DNA of 43,924 nucleotides, taken from NCBI RefSeq assembly GCF_004349105.1, contig NZ_SMLB01000051.1:1-43924 (forward strand), written 5' to 3'. Made by a program: the position numbers and the translations under genes. The DNA comes from Jiangella aurantiaca. GTDB lineage: Bacteria > Actinomycetota > Actinomycetes > Jiangellales > Jiangellaceae. Every line of letters begins with the position of its first letter. The stretch's first letter is position 1. The notes beneath the pieces are model-generated. The model saw only the letters and a list, made by a program, of their open reading frames with translations, made no database searches and was not told where the DNA came from. Of the stretch, positions 31,237 through 40,238 are shown one piece after another.

Positions 31237-31435
31237 GTGGAATCCGCTGATCGCTTCCTCCGCGAGAGGCTTGACGAGACGCCGCACCTGGTCCTGCGAG
31301 GAATCGAATCGATGTCCGCGCGACGGACGAGGCCTGACCAAACGCTTCCATGCGGGTGCCCGGCGTTCCGGCGCATGCGGGCCGGATCGGCGCCGCATTC
31401 GTCGGTGAGCCGGGCATCCGCCGGATCGCCGGGTG

Positions 31436-32815
31436 TCAGCCCTGCGGTCGCGGGGTGATGACCGCTGCGACCACTGCGGACGCGGCCGCGGCGACGGCGG
31501 CCACGATGAAGGCGTTGGTGAAGCCGTCCAGGGTGGTGCCGACGATGCTGGCGGCGGCCACGCTGGAGACGACCGCCGCGCCGCTGGCGGCGCCGAACTC
31601 GTGGAACGTGCTGACGATGCCCGAAGCGATGCCGGCCTCGTGCGGGGCGACCTGGCCGAGCGCCGTCGCGGAGGCGACGACGAAGATGGCGCCGGTGCCG
31701 GCCGCGCCGACGGACACGCCGGCGACGACGGCGGCCGGGTGCAGCCAGAGAGCCGGCACCGCCATCCCCGCGGCCGCCACCAGCAGGCCGATCACCGCGA
31801 GCGGCCGGGCGCCGAGCCGGGCGATGGACCGGCCGGTGAGGTTGGCGCCGACCATCGTGGCCAGTGCGACCGGCAGGAACAGCAGGCCGGTGCGCAGCGG
31901 GCCGTAGTCGTGCGCGTGCTGGAAGTAGAACGTGCCGAGGAAGAACACCGCGATCATCAGCGCCGTCGCCAGCAGGATGAGGAACGTGCCGGTCGCCACC
32001 GGCCGCCGGGCGAGCAGCCGGACGTCCATCAGCGGGGCGCCGGCCCGCCGCTGCCACGTCACGAACGCGAGGTAGCCCACCGCGGCCAGTAGCACCAGCA
32101 GGCCGGTCGTCGCGGTCAGCCAGCCGCCGTCGCCGGCCTGGATGAGCGCGTAGATGAGCGTGCCCGACGACGCGGTGACCAGCAGGGCGCCGAGCACGTC
32201 CAGCCGCGCCCGCGGGGCCGCCGCGGTCTGACGGGGGAGCATGCGGGCCAGCGAGACCGCGATGACCAGGCCGATCGGCACGTTCACGAAGAACACCCAC
32301 GGCCAGCCGGGGCCGGCGGTGAGCAGGCCGCCGAGCAGTACGCCAAGGGCCGCGCCGCCGCCGCCGAGCGCCGACCAGACGCCGAGCGCGCGGTTGCGCT
32401 CGTCGCCGTCGAACAGCGTGACGACCAGGGACAGCGCCGACGGCGACAGCAGCGCGGCGCCGACGCCCTGGGCGACGCGTCCGCCGATGAGCAGCTCGGA
32501 CGACTCCGACAGCCCGGTGAGCAGCGACGCCGCCGTGAACACCAGCAGGCCGGCCAGCACCACCCGCTTGGCCCCGAAGAGGTCGGCGAGCCGGCCGCCG
32601 AGCAGCATCAAGCCGCCGAACGCGAGCGCGTACGCGCTGACCGTCCAGGTCAGCACCTCGCGGCCGGCGCCCAGGTCGGTCTCGATCTGTGGCAGCGCGA
32701 TCGCCACCACCGTGACGTCCAGGATCAGCATCAGCTGGGCGATCCCGAGGAACCCCAGGATCCGCCAGCGCCAGGGGTGTGGCGTGACCGCCGCGGTCGT
32801 GTCGTCGTACGTCAT
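31436..32815 (-). CDS. DHA2-family MFS drug exporter (14 helices)
   Basis: 459 residues with about 14 membrane helices. Motifs typical of EmrB/QacA: L-D-V-T-V-V-A-I-A-L-P-Q-I in helix 1, G-G-R-L-A-D-L-F-G-A-K-R in the first loop, and R-V-A-Q-G-V-G-A-A-L-L-S-P-S-A-L. It uses the proton gradient to export drugs. ATG 32815 follows GGAGG. It is divergent from a TetR gene and two matching operators lie between, so TetR repression is the natural reading. Confidence 0.92.
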   Translation of the reverse strand: MTYDDTTAAVTPHPWRWRILGFLGIAQLMLILDVTVVAIALPQIETDLGAGREVLTWTVSAYALAFGGLMLLGGRLADLFGAKRVVLAGLLVFTAASLLTGLSESSELLIGGRVAQGVGAALLSPSALSLVVTLFDGDERNRALGVWSALGGGGAALGVLLGGLLTAGPGWPWVFFVNVPIGLVIAVSLARMLPRQTAAAPRARLDVLGALLVTASSGTLIYALIQAGDGGWLTATTGLLVLLAAVGYLAFVTWQRRAGAPLMDVRLLARRPVATGTFLILLATALMIAVFFLGTFYFQHAHDYGPLRTGLLFLPVALATMVGANLTGRSIARLGARPLAVIGLLVAAAGMAVPALWLHPAAVVAGVSVGAAGTGAIFVVASATALGQVAPHEAGIASGIVSTFHEFGAASGAAVVSSVAAASIVGTTLDGFTNAFIVAAVAAAASAVVAAVITPRPQG

Positions 32816-32832
32816 GATCCGGCCTCCTGCCG

Positions 32833-32858
32833 TAACTCGTATGTGGAAGTACGAACTA
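32833..32858. promoter_or_regulatory. TetR operator 1
   Basis: TAACTCGTA, 8 bases, TACGAACTA: the same layout as operator 2, with two mismatches between its arms. Confidence 0.6.
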
Positions 32859-32873
32859 GGGAACGGAGGCGGT

Positions 32874-32899
32874 TAACTCGTATATTCCCGTACGAGCTA
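32874..32899. promoter_or_regulatory. TetR operator 2
   Basis: TAACTCGTA, 8 bases, TACGAGCTA; the CTCGTA/TACGAG core is a perfect inverted repeat. It ends 11 bases before the GTG of the TetR gene. Confidence 0.7.
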
Positions 32900-32910
32900 G
32901 ACTTCTTCGC

Positions 32911-33486
32911 GTGACGACCCGGACCCGCCGCCGCGCCGATGCCGAGCGCAGCATCGCCCGCATCGTCGCGGCCGCTCGCGAGCTGCTCGGACGTGATCCG
33001 GCGGCGACGATCGACGAGATCGCGTCGGCCGCCGGCGTCGGCCGGATGACGCTCTACGGCCACTTCCCGAACCGCGCCGAGCTGGTCGAGGCGGCGCTGG
33101 CCGATGCGCTGGCCGATGGCGAGCGGACGCTGTCCGGCGTCGGCCTCACCGGCGATCCGCGCGACGCGCTCGACCGGCTGCTGGCGTCCAGCTGGACGCT
33201 GGTCGCGGAGTCGTCGTCACTGCTCGTGGCCGCACAGGAGGTGCTGCCGCCCGGCCGGGTGCGGCAGCTGCACGGTGCGCCGGCGGCTCGGCTGGAGGAC
33301 CTGATCCGCCGCGGCCAGGCCGAGGGCGCGTTCCGCACCGACCTGCCCATCGGCTGGCTGGTGGGCGCCGTGCACTACCTGCTCAAGGGTGCGGCCGAGG
33401 AGGAGCGGGCCGGCCGGCTCGACGCCGCCGACATCCCGCGCGTCGTCACGGCCTCGGTGCGGTCGCTGCTGACACCGCCCGGCTGA
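32911..33486 (+). CDS. TetR-family transcriptional regulator
   Basis: 191 residues. The N-terminal HTH (R-I-V-A-A-A-R-E-L-L-G..A-T-I-D-E-I-A-S-A-A-G-V-G-R-M-T-L-Y-G-H-F-P-N-R-A-E-L) is the TetR pattern; the rest is a helical ligand domain. GTG 32911 is the first start after the operators. Its 3' end overlaps the phosphotransferase gene by 112 bases, tail to tail. Confidence 0.92.
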   Translation: MTTRTRRRADAERSIARIVAAARELLGRDPAATIDEIASAAGVGRMTLYGHFPNRAELVEAALADALADGERTLSGVGLTGDPRDALDRLLASSWTLVAESSSLLVAAQEVLPPGRVRQLHGAPAARLEDLIRRGQAEGAFRTDLPIGWLVGAVHYLLKGAAEEERAGRLDAADIPRVVTASVRSLLTPPG

Positions 33487-34382
33487 CTCAGGCCTCCCCG
33501 GAGCACAGCCGCCACTACGCGGCGCGCCTCGGCCATGACGCGCGGCACGTGGCTGTCATAGGTGACCAAAGCCTTCCACAGCGCCCAGCCGCGGGCCCGC
33601 GCCCACATGGCGTCGTCGGCGACGGGGCGCATCGCGGCCTTGAACGCCGCGCGCGCCTCGCCGTCGAGGAACGTCCAGGCGAGGACGAGGTCGCAGGCGG
33701 GGTCGCCGACGCCACAGGTGCCGAAATCGATGACCGCGCTCAGCCGGCCGTTGCGCACCAGCAGGTTGCCGGGCGCGACGTCGCCGTGGAACCAGATCGG
33801 CTCGCCGGTCCACGGGGACGTCACCGCGGCCTCCCACACCTTCCGGGCGGCGGCGACGTCGATCCGCTCGGCCAGCTCGGCCAGCGCCTCCTGCGTCTCG
33901 TCGCCGTACACCGACACCGGCCCGCCGCGCTGGAAGTTGTGCGTCCCCGGTGGCGGCCCGCCGTCGGCGTCGGCCGTCCACAGCGCCCGCAGGAACCCGG
34001 CGACGTCCTGCGCGAACGCCACGTCGCCGCCGCCCCGGGCGGCTCCGGCGGCCAGCGCGGTCTCGCCGGGCAGCCACCGGTTGACCGACCACGTCCACGG
34101 GTACCCGCGGCCGGGCCGGCCGACGGCGACCGGCGCGGGGATCGGGACCGGCAGCTGGGGTGCGAGCCGGGGCAGCCAGTGCTGTTCCTTGGCGACCTGC
34201 TCGCGGTAGTGCTCGGCGCTGGGCAGCCGGACGGACAGCTCGTCGCCCAGGCGGAACGTGCGGTTGTCGACGCCCTGCAGCTCGACCGGACGCACCGGCA
34301 GCCGCGCCCACTGCGGGAACTGGTCGGCGATCAGTGCGTCGACGAGCTCGGCGTCGATATCGGGCGGCTGCGGATCCGTCAT
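33375..34382 (-). CDS. APH-family phosphotransferase
   Basis: 335 residues with the aminoglycoside phosphotransferase/choline kinase fold: catalytic loop H-G-D-V-A-P-G-N-L-L-V (Asp201, Asn206) and the metal-binding V-I-D-F-G-T-C-G-V-G-D-P (Asp219). An N-terminal ATP-binding lobe holds V-D-N-R-T-F-R-L-G and R-L-P-S-A. It uses ATP to phosphorylate a hydroxyl of an unknown small molecule; antibiotic resistance is possible but unproven. The last 40 codons are antisense to the TetR gene and look like run-on. ATG 34382. Confidence 0.88.
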   Translation of the reverse strand: MTDPQPPDIDAELVDALIADQFPQWARLPVRPVELQGVDNRTFRLGDELSVRLPSAEHYREQVAKEQHWLPRLAPQLPVPIPAPVAVGRPGRGYPWTWSVNRWLPGETALAAGAARGGGDVAFAQDVAGFLRALWTADADGGPPPGTHNFQRGGPVSVYGDETQEALAELAERIDVAAARKVWEAAVTSPWTGEPIWFHGDVAPGNLLVRNGRLSAVIDFGTCGVGDPACDLVLAWTFLDGEARAAFKAAMRPVADDAMWARARGWALWKALVTYDSHVPRVMAEARRVVAAVLRGGLSQPGGVSSDRTEAVTTRGMSAASSRPARSSSAAPLSR

Positions 34383-34469
34383 CGCGGACCACCCTAGGGA
34401 CGGCAGGTCGCTCGGGCGAACGGTTTTCGGGCGCTGCGTGCGAGCTCCGCCGCTGGGTATTCCTCGTCC

Positions 34470-35495
34470 ATGCGGCTCGGGGTGCTCGACATCGGATCCA
34501 ATTCGGCACAGCTCCAGGTGGTCGAGGCCACCTCCGGAGCGCCGCCGCTGCCCGCCCACGGGGTCAAGATCCCCACGCTGCTGAACGAGGCGATCGACAC
34601 CGACGGGACCATTGCCGCCGAAGGCGTCGAGCGGGTCGCCGAAGCCGTCGCCGCGGCCGTCCACGACGCCGCCGACCAGCACGTCGACTACCTGTACCCG
34701 TACGTGACCTCGGTGGTCCGCGACGCCACGAACCGCGACGAGGTGATCGACCGCATCGAGGAGGTGGCCGGCGTGCGGCCGCAGTTCCTCACCGGCGAGC
34801 AGGAGGCCCGGCTGACCTACCTGGCCGTGCACCGCTGGTACGGGTGGTCGGCCGGGCGGCTGTTGCTGCTGGACATCGGGGGCGGCTCGATGGAGATCGC
34901 GCTGGGCCGCGACGCCGAGCCGGACCTCGCGATCTCGCTGCCGCTCGGTGCCCGCCGGCTGACCCGGCAGCTGCTTCCGGACGACCCGCCCACCCGCGGC
35001 CAGCTGCGCGAGCTGCGCCGCCACGTCCGCGACACCGTCGGCGAGGTCGCCGACCGGCTGCGCTGGGAGGGCCAGCCGGGCCGGGTCATCGCCACGTCCA
35101 AGACGTTCAAACAGCTGGCCCGCCTGGCCGGCGCCGGCCGCCAGCGCAAGGGCCCGTTCGTCCGCCGGGAGCTGGCCCGCCGCGACGTCCGCCGCTGGCT
35201 GCCGCGGCTGGCCGCGATGCCCGCCGCCGAACGCGCCAAGCTGCGCGGGGTGTCGGCCGCCCGCGCCGGGCAGGTGCTCGCCGGCGCCGTCGTCGCCGAC
35301 ACCACCATGGCGGCGCTCAACGTCTCACGCGCGGAGATCTGCCCGTGGGCGCTGCGCGAGGGCATCGTGCTCAGCCATCTCGAGACCATCACCGGCCAGG
35401 TGGCGGACGTGCCGCTGCAGCCGGTCCGCCACCTGGACGAACACCGTCCGCCGCCGGAGTCGACGACGGTGACGCCGCTGCATCCGACCGGGTGA
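34470..35495 (+). CDS. ppx: Ppx/GppA-family exopolyphosphatase/guanosine pentaphosphatase
   Basis: 341 residues. The actin-like ATPase fold is marked by V-L-D-I-G-S-N-S-A-Q-L, L-T-G-E-Q-E-A-R-L-T-Y and L-L-L-D-I-G-G-G-S-M-E-I-A. It hydrolyses polyphosphate or pppGpp in the cytoplasm and so can affect the stringent response. It has the short form without the helical HD-like C domain, as in mycobacterial Ppx proteins. ATG 34470. Which substrate it prefers is not visible. Confidence 0.88.
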   Translation: MRLGVLDIGSNSAQLQVVEATSGAPPLPAHGVKIPTLLNEAIDTDGTIAAEGVERVAEAVAAAVHDAADQHVDYLYPYVTSVVRDATNRDEVIDRIEEVAGVRPQFLTGEQEARLTYLAVHRWYGWSAGRLLLLDIGGGSMEIALGRDAEPDLAISLPLGARRLTRQLLPDDPPTRGQLRELRRHVRDTVGEVADRLRWEGQPGRVIATSKTFKQLARLAGAGRQRKGPFVRRELARRDVRRWLPRLAAMPAAERAKLRGVSAARAGQVLAGAVVADTTMAALNVSRAEICPWALREGIVLSHLETITGQVADVPLQPVRHLDEHRPPPESTTVTPLHPTG

Positions 35496-35508
35496 CGCGG
35501 TCGCAGCC

Positions 35509-37020
35509 TCAGCCCGGTGGCGGGGCGGCGGGCAGCGGCCGGACGGCGGGGCCGGCAAGCACCTGGCCGTCGGTCGCGAACCGTGAGGCGTGGCACGGGC
35601 AGTCCCACGTCTTCTCGGCGTCGTTGAATACGACCAGGCAGCCCAGGTGGGTGCAGCGGGCCGACAGGCAGCGCAGGCCGCCTTCCTCGTCGCGGTAGGC
35701 GGCGACCGCCCGCACGCCGTCGGTGACGACGCGGCCACTGCCGGGCGGGAGGGACTCGACGCCGCGCCGGGCGGTCAGGGCGTCGACCCGGTCGCCGAGG
35801 AACCGGGTCGCGACGTACGCGTTGGCCTTGACGAACTCGGTCGCGGACTGCCGGACGGTGACCCGCTGCGGGTCCAACACCCCGGCCAGCGGGTTCTCCG
35901 CGCCGGTGATGAGGTCGCGCAGCAGCAGCCCCGCCAGCGTCCCGTTGGTCATGCCCCAGTGCCCGAACCCGGTCGCCACCCACACGTTCTGGGTGCGCGG
36001 GTGGAACCGGCCGACGTAGGGGAGCGAGTCGACGGTGGTGAGGTCGTGCGCGAGCCAGCGGTACGCCGGCTCGGCGAGCCCGAGCCGCTTCCGTGCCCAG
36101 GCACACAGTGCGTCGAAGTGCTTCGTGACGCTGGTCCGGGCGCCGACGCGGTGCGGCTCGCCGCCGACGATCAGCAGCGTGCGGCCGTCCTCGCCCGGGG
36201 TGGTGCGGACGGAGTGCCGGTCCTCGGTGCTGATGTACGTCCCGGCGGGGATGCCATCCGGCCCGGCCGCCTCGGGGTACCCGGCGACGACGAGGTCGCG
36301 CCGCGGCTCCAGCCGGGCGAAGTAGAGGCCGCGGTCGAAGATCGGGTAGTGCGTCGCGACGACGACGTGCCGGCCGCGGACCGGGCCGGCGGTGGTCTCG
36401 ACGACGCACGGGTCGCCCTCGCTCAATCCGAGGGCCCGGGTCCCGGTGGCGACGGTGCCGCCGTCGCCGGGGATGCGGGTCGCCAGCTCCAGCAGCCACC
36501 GTCGCGGGTGGAACTGCGCCTGGCCGGTGAACCGCACCGCGCCGGCCACCTCGAACGGCAGGCCGGTCTCCGTCGTGAACGTCGCCGGCAGCCCGGCGGC
36601 CGCGGCGGCCTCGGCCTCGCGGCGCAGTCCGTCGACCGACGACGACCGCTCGACGAAGGTGTAGGAGTCGCGCCGCGACCAGTCCGGTTCGGCGCCGACG
36701 GCGGCCGCCTCGGTCTCGATCCAGTCGGCGGCCAGCTGCTGCCCAGCGCCGTACGCCTGCGCTGTGTCCTTGCCGAACCTGCTGGTCAGTGGCGCGTAGA
36801 TGGCGCCGTGCTGGCTCGTCACCTTCGCCGTCGTGTGCCCGGTGACGCCGGCGACCAGCCGGTCGGCGGCCTCGATCAGCGTCACCGTCAGCCCGGCCTG
36901 CTTGAGCAGGTACGCCGTCGTGATGCCGGCGATCCCGGCGCCCAGCACCACCACGTCCGCGTCCTCCAGGGGCGACGGCGCGAGCGGCGGGTCCCCCGTG
37001 CTGTCCAGCCAGTACGACAT
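35509..37020 (-). CDS. FAD-dependent oxidoreductase with C-terminal Rieske domain
   Basis: 503 residues. DAO-type domain: N-terminal V-V-V-L-G-A-G-I-A-G-I-T-T-A-Y-L-L for FAD, an early T-A-K-V-T-S-Q-H, and a late V-A-T-G-F-G-H-W-G-M-T-N-G. The C-terminal 70 residues are a Rieske [2Fe-2S] domain with C-T-H-L-G-C and C-P-C-H-A-S-R-F, all four ligands present. It transfers electrons from an amine or similar substrate through FAD to the iron-sulfur centre. It is the second gene after the zinc alcohol dehydrogenase (10-base gap), so likely one operon under the SigB-like promoter at 38241. Confidence 0.92.
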   Translation of the reverse strand: MSYWLDSTGDPPLAPSPLEDADVVVLGAGIAGITTAYLLKQAGLTVTLIEAADRLVAGVTGHTTAKVTSQHGAIYAPLTSRFGKDTAQAYGAGQQLAADWIETEAAAVGAEPDWSRRDSYTFVERSSSVDGLRREAEAAAAAGLPATFTTETGLPFEVAGAVRFTGQAQFHPRRWLLELATRIPGDGGTVATGTRALGLSEGDPCVVETTAGPVRGRHVVVATHYPIFDRGLYFARLEPRRDLVVAGYPEAAGPDGIPAGTYISTEDRHSVRTTPGEDGRTLLIVGGEPHRVGARTSVTKHFDALCAWARKRLGLAEPAYRWLAHDLTTVDSLPYVGRFHPRTQNVWVATGFGHWGMTNGTLAGLLLRDLITGAENPLAGVLDPQRVTVRQSATEFVKANAYVATRFLGDRVDALTARRGVESLPPGSGRVVTDGVRAVAAYRDEEGGLRCLSARCTHLGCLVVFNDAEKTWDCPCHASRFATDGQVLAGPAVRPLPAAPPPG

Positions 37021-37030
37021 CCGCGCCTCC

Positions 37031-38206
37031 TCAGGGCGTCAGCAGGACCTTGACGGCCCCATCGGCCTTGCGCTGGAACATGTCGTAGGCGGCTGGGGCC
37101 TCGTCGAGCGGCAGCCGGTGGGTGTGGAAGGTCTCGACGCCGAGCGGGTCGCCGTCGTCCAGCAGTGGCATGATCTGGTCGGTCCAGCGGCGGACGTTCG
37201 CCTGGCCCATGCGCAGCTGCACTTGTTTGTCGAAGAGCGTGAGCATCGGCAGCGGGTCGGCCGCTCCGCCGTAGACGCCGGCCAGCGAGATCGTGCCGCC
37301 GCGCCGCACCGCGTCGATCGCCGTGTACAACGACGCCAGCCGGTCGATGCCAGCCTTCTGCGTCAGCGGCTCGGCGATCGCGTCGGGCAGCAGGCCGGTC
37401 AGCCGTTGCAGGAACCGCGCGGTGGGCGAGCCGTGCGCCTCCATGCCGACGGCGTCGATGACGGAGTCCGCGCCGCGCCCGTCCGTCAGCTCACGCACCC
37501 GCGCGGTGACGTCGTCGCCCTCCGGGTCGACCACCGCCGCGCCGCGGGCGGCCACCCGGTCGCGGCGCTCCGGGACCGGGTCGGCGCCGACCACGCGGTG
37601 GCCGCGGTGCAGCGCGATCCGCGCGGACATGTCGCCGATCGGGCCGAGGCCCAGCACCAGGACGGTGCCGCCGGTCGGGATCGCGGCGTACTCGACGGCC
37701 TGCCAGGCGGTGGGCAGCACGTCAGAAAGGTAGAGGTAGCGCTCATCCGGGCCCTCCTGCGGGAGCTTGATCGGCGCGTACTGGGCCTGCTGGACCCGCA
37801 GGTACTCGGCCTGCCCGCCGGGCACGTGGCCGTACAGCTTCGTGTAGCCGTACAGCGCCGCACCCATGCCGTGCTCGCGCACCTGCGTGGTCTCGCACTG
37901 GGTGTGGAGGCCCTGCCCGCACATGTAGCAGGTGCCGCAGCAGATCTGGAACGGCACGACGACGCGGTCGCCGGGCGCGAGGCTGGGCACGGCGTCGCCG
38001 ACCTCCTCGACGATGCCGATCGACTCGTGCCCCATGACGTCGCCGGCTTCCATGAGCGGTGCCAGCGGCTCGTACAGATGGAGGTCGGAGCCGCAGATCG
38101 CCGTCGTCGTGACCCGGATGACGGCGTCGGTGGGCTCCTCGATCCGCGGGTCCGGGACCTCCTCCACGCGCACGTCGCGTCGGCCCTGCCATGTCACGGC
38201 CCTCAT
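37031..38206 (-). CDS. Zinc-dependent alcohol dehydrogenase (formaldehyde dehydrogenase-like, MDR)
   Basis: 391 residues. Catalytic zinc ligands: C-G-S-D-L-H and G-H-E-S-I-G; structural zinc site C-C-G-T-C-Y-M-C-G-Q-G-L-H-T-Q-C. The NAD(P) site is V-L-V-L-G-L-G-P-I-G. The length and the loop after the structural zinc are those of the glutathione-independent formaldehyde/threonine dehydrogenase branch. It oxidises an alcohol or aldehyde; substrate unproved. ATG 38206. First gene of the operon with the FAD-Rieske protein. Confidence 0.9.
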   Translation of the reverse strand: MRAVTWQGRRDVRVEEVPDPRIEEPTDAVIRVTTTAICGSDLHLYEPLAPLMEAGDVMGHESIGIVEEVGDAVPSLAPGDRVVVPFQICCGTCYMCGQGLHTQCETTQVREHGMGAALYGYTKLYGHVPGGQAEYLRVQQAQYAPIKLPQEGPDERYLYLSDVLPTAWQAVEYAAIPTGGTVLVLGLGPIGDMSARIALHRGHRVVGADPVPERRDRVAARGAAVVDPEGDDVTARVRELTDGRGADSVIDAVGMEAHGSPTARFLQRLTGLLPDAIAEPLTQKAGIDRLASLYTAIDAVRRGGTISLAGVYGGAADPLPMLTLFDKQVQLRMGQANVRRWTDQIMPLLDDGDPLGVETFHTHRLPLDEAPAAYDMFQRKADGAVKVLLTP

Positions 38207-38240
38207 GGCATCCCCTCTCGCCGTCCCGTCTGCGTCCGGC

Positions 38241-38266
38241 GTACCCGGCGGGGCGGTGGGCCATGC
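38241..38266 (-). promoter_or_regulatory. SigB/SigF-type promoter of the dehydrogenase operon
   Basis: On the minus strand GCAT, 16 bases, GGGTAC (38246-38241), 35 bases before the ATG at 38206. Confidence 0.45.
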
Positions 38267-38282
38267 GCCGCGCGGCGCACCC

Positions 38283-40238
38283 CTATTCGCGGACGCCGGG
38301 TGCCAGTGGGAGGGTCAGGACGAACGTGCCGGCTGGGCGGTCGGGGGTGCCGGGTTCGTAGGTGACGTCGCCGTTGTGGGCACGGGCCAGTTCGCGGGCG
38401 ATGTAGAGGCCGAGGCCGGTGCCGCGGGTGCCGTCGCCGGTGGTGAACCGTTCGAACAGCTGGTGGCGGATCTGCGTCGGCACGCCGGGTCCGGCGTCGG
38501 TGATCTCGACGCGGGCGGTGCCGCCGTGGGTGCCGATGCGGACGTCGACCGGCGGGGTGCCGTGGTGCAGGGCGTTGCCGATGAGGTTCTCGATGGCCTG
38601 CACCAGCCGGCCGGGGTCGGCGAGGACTTGGACGTCGGGTTCGAGGTGGGTCACGACGGGGCCGTCCGCGCGGGTCGTGCGGACGGTTTCGATGGCGGTG
38701 GCCACGAGCACGGCGAGCGATGTCGGGGCCGGTCGGAGCCGCAGGGCGTCGGCGTCCAGCCGTGAGGTGGTCACCAGGTCGGTGACCAGCCGCTGCAGCC
38801 GGGCGGCGCTGCTGGACATGCTGCGCAGCAGCCGGGTGCGGTCGGCGTCGGTGAGGTCGGACCAATGCCGGCTGAGGGTGTCGGCGGTCCCGTCGAGGAC
38901 GGAGGCGGGTGTGCGCAGCTCGTGCGCGGTCACGGCGAGGAACTGCTTCTGTTCCTCGGCTGCCTGCCGCAGCTGCTGGTTGGCCTGGGTGAGGGCGGCC
39001 GCGGCGGCGGCGCGTTCCTCTTCGGCCCGGCGGCGCTCGGTCATGTCGCGGGTGACCTTGGCGAAGCCGATGTGTTCGCCCATGTCGTTGAAGACGGCGG
39101 TGATGAGGACGTTGGCCCAGAAGCGGGTGCCGTCCTTGCGTAGCCGCCAGCCTTCCTCGCCGTACTGGCCGGTGCGCAGCGCCTGCTGGAGTTCGTCCTC
39201 CGGGTGCTGCTCCTCGCGTTTGTCCGGGGGGTAGAAGACGCGGAAGTGCTGGCCGATGATCTCCGAGGCGGTGTAGCCCTTGATCCGCTCGGCGCCGGCG
39301 TTCCAGCTGGCGACGTGCCCTAGCGGATCGAGCATGAAGATGGCGTAGTCGCGCACAGCCTCGACCAGCAGCCGGAAGCGTTCCTCGCTGCGGCGCAGCT
39401 GCTCCTCCGCGGCGCGTTGCCGGGTGATGTCCTGGACCTGGAGGAACACGTAGAGCGCCTGGCCGCGGGAGTCGCGCACGGGCGCCAGGGTGGCCAGCAC
39501 CTTGCGCGGCGGGTCGACGGTGCCGTTGAGGTCGTGCTCGAGGTGGACGATGTCGGCGGACATCCGGGTGATGTCCAACAGGGCGGCGTCGAGGAGGTCG
39601 CCGCGGCCGCTGGTCAGCCGGCCGTAGTCGAGGCCGATCAGCTCGTGCGGCTTGTGCCCCATGAGGTCGCTGAGGGCGCGGTTGGCGCGCACGATGCTGC
39701 CGGTCAGGGTCATCGTCGCCATGCCGATGGCGGCCTGCTCGAAGACCTCGTGGAACCGCTCGAGGTGTTCGTCGAGCACCTGCTGGTCGTAGCTGAGCGC
39801 GGCCCGGCCGGAACCGGCGGACCTGCCGCTGGGCCGCTCGCGCGGGTCCGGGACGACGTGGCGGTCGGGCAGTTTGGCCAGCAGCTCGCCGGCCAGGCGG
39901 TCGATGGGCAGCGACTTCTCGATGAAGCCGGCCGCGCCGAGCTCTTCCGCGCTATGCGCCAACCCGCCCTCGTCGAATCCGCTGTACACGACGACCCGGG
40001 TGGCGGGCGAGACGGCCAGGATGCCCGGCAACGCCTCGAGGCCGTCCATCACCGGCATCGACAGATCGAGCAGCAGCAGCGACGGCTGGTGCCGGTAGGC
40101 CAAACCGACGGCCTCGGTGCCGTCGCCGCCCTCGCCCACTACCTCGAGCAATCCCGACAGCCGAAGCCGCGCCGTGATGACGGCCCGAACCTCGGTGGAA
40201 TCGTCGATGACGACGACGGTCGGCAGCTGCCTCGGCAT
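38283..40238 (-). CDS. Sensor histidine kinase: receiver-PAS-PAS-HisKA-HATPase
   Basis: 651 residues. Receiver domain 1-120 with acidic D12/D13, phosphoacceptor Asp58 and Lys108; two PAS domains (about 155-275 and 285-405), the second with a C-terminal F-A-K-V-T-R-D-M-T; a short coiled coil; HisKA with T-A-H-E-L-R-T-P (His439); HATPase with N-box I-E-N-L-I-G-N-A-L-H-H-G, D-A-G-P-G-V-P and G-T-G-L-G-L-Y-I-A-R. No membrane helix. The receiver at the N terminus means it may take phosphate from another kinase and act as a relay. Signal, partner and target are not visible. Confidence 0.93.
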   Translation of the reverse strand: MPRQLPTVVVIDDSTEVRAVITARLRLSGLLEVVGEGGDGTEAVGLAYRHQPSLLLLDLSMPVMDGLEALPGILAVSPATRVVVYSGFDEGGLAHSAEELGAAGFIEKSLPIDRLAGELLAKLPDRHVVPDPRERPSGRSAGSGRAALSYDQQVLDEHLERFHEVFEQAAIGMATMTLTGSIVRANRALSDLMGHKPHELIGLDYGRLTSGRGDLLDAALLDITRMSADIVHLEHDLNGTVDPPRKVLATLAPVRDSRGQALYVFLQVQDITRQRAAEEQLRRSEERFRLLVEAVRDYAIFMLDPLGHVASWNAGAERIKGYTASEIIGQHFRVFYPPDKREEQHPEDELQQALRTGQYGEEGWRLRKDGTRFWANVLITAVFNDMGEHIGFAKVTRDMTERRRAEEERAAAAAALTQANQQLRQAAEEQKQFLAVTAHELRTPASVLDGTADTLSRHWSDLTDADRTRLLRSMSSSAARLQRLVTDLVTTSRLDADALRLRPAPTSLAVLVATAIETVRTTRADGPVVTHLEPDVQVLADPGRLVQAIENLIGNALHHGTPPVDVRIGTHGGTARVEITDAGPGVPTQIRHQLFERFTTGDGTRGTGLGLYIARELARAHNGDVTYEPGTPDRPAGTFVLTLPLAPGVRE

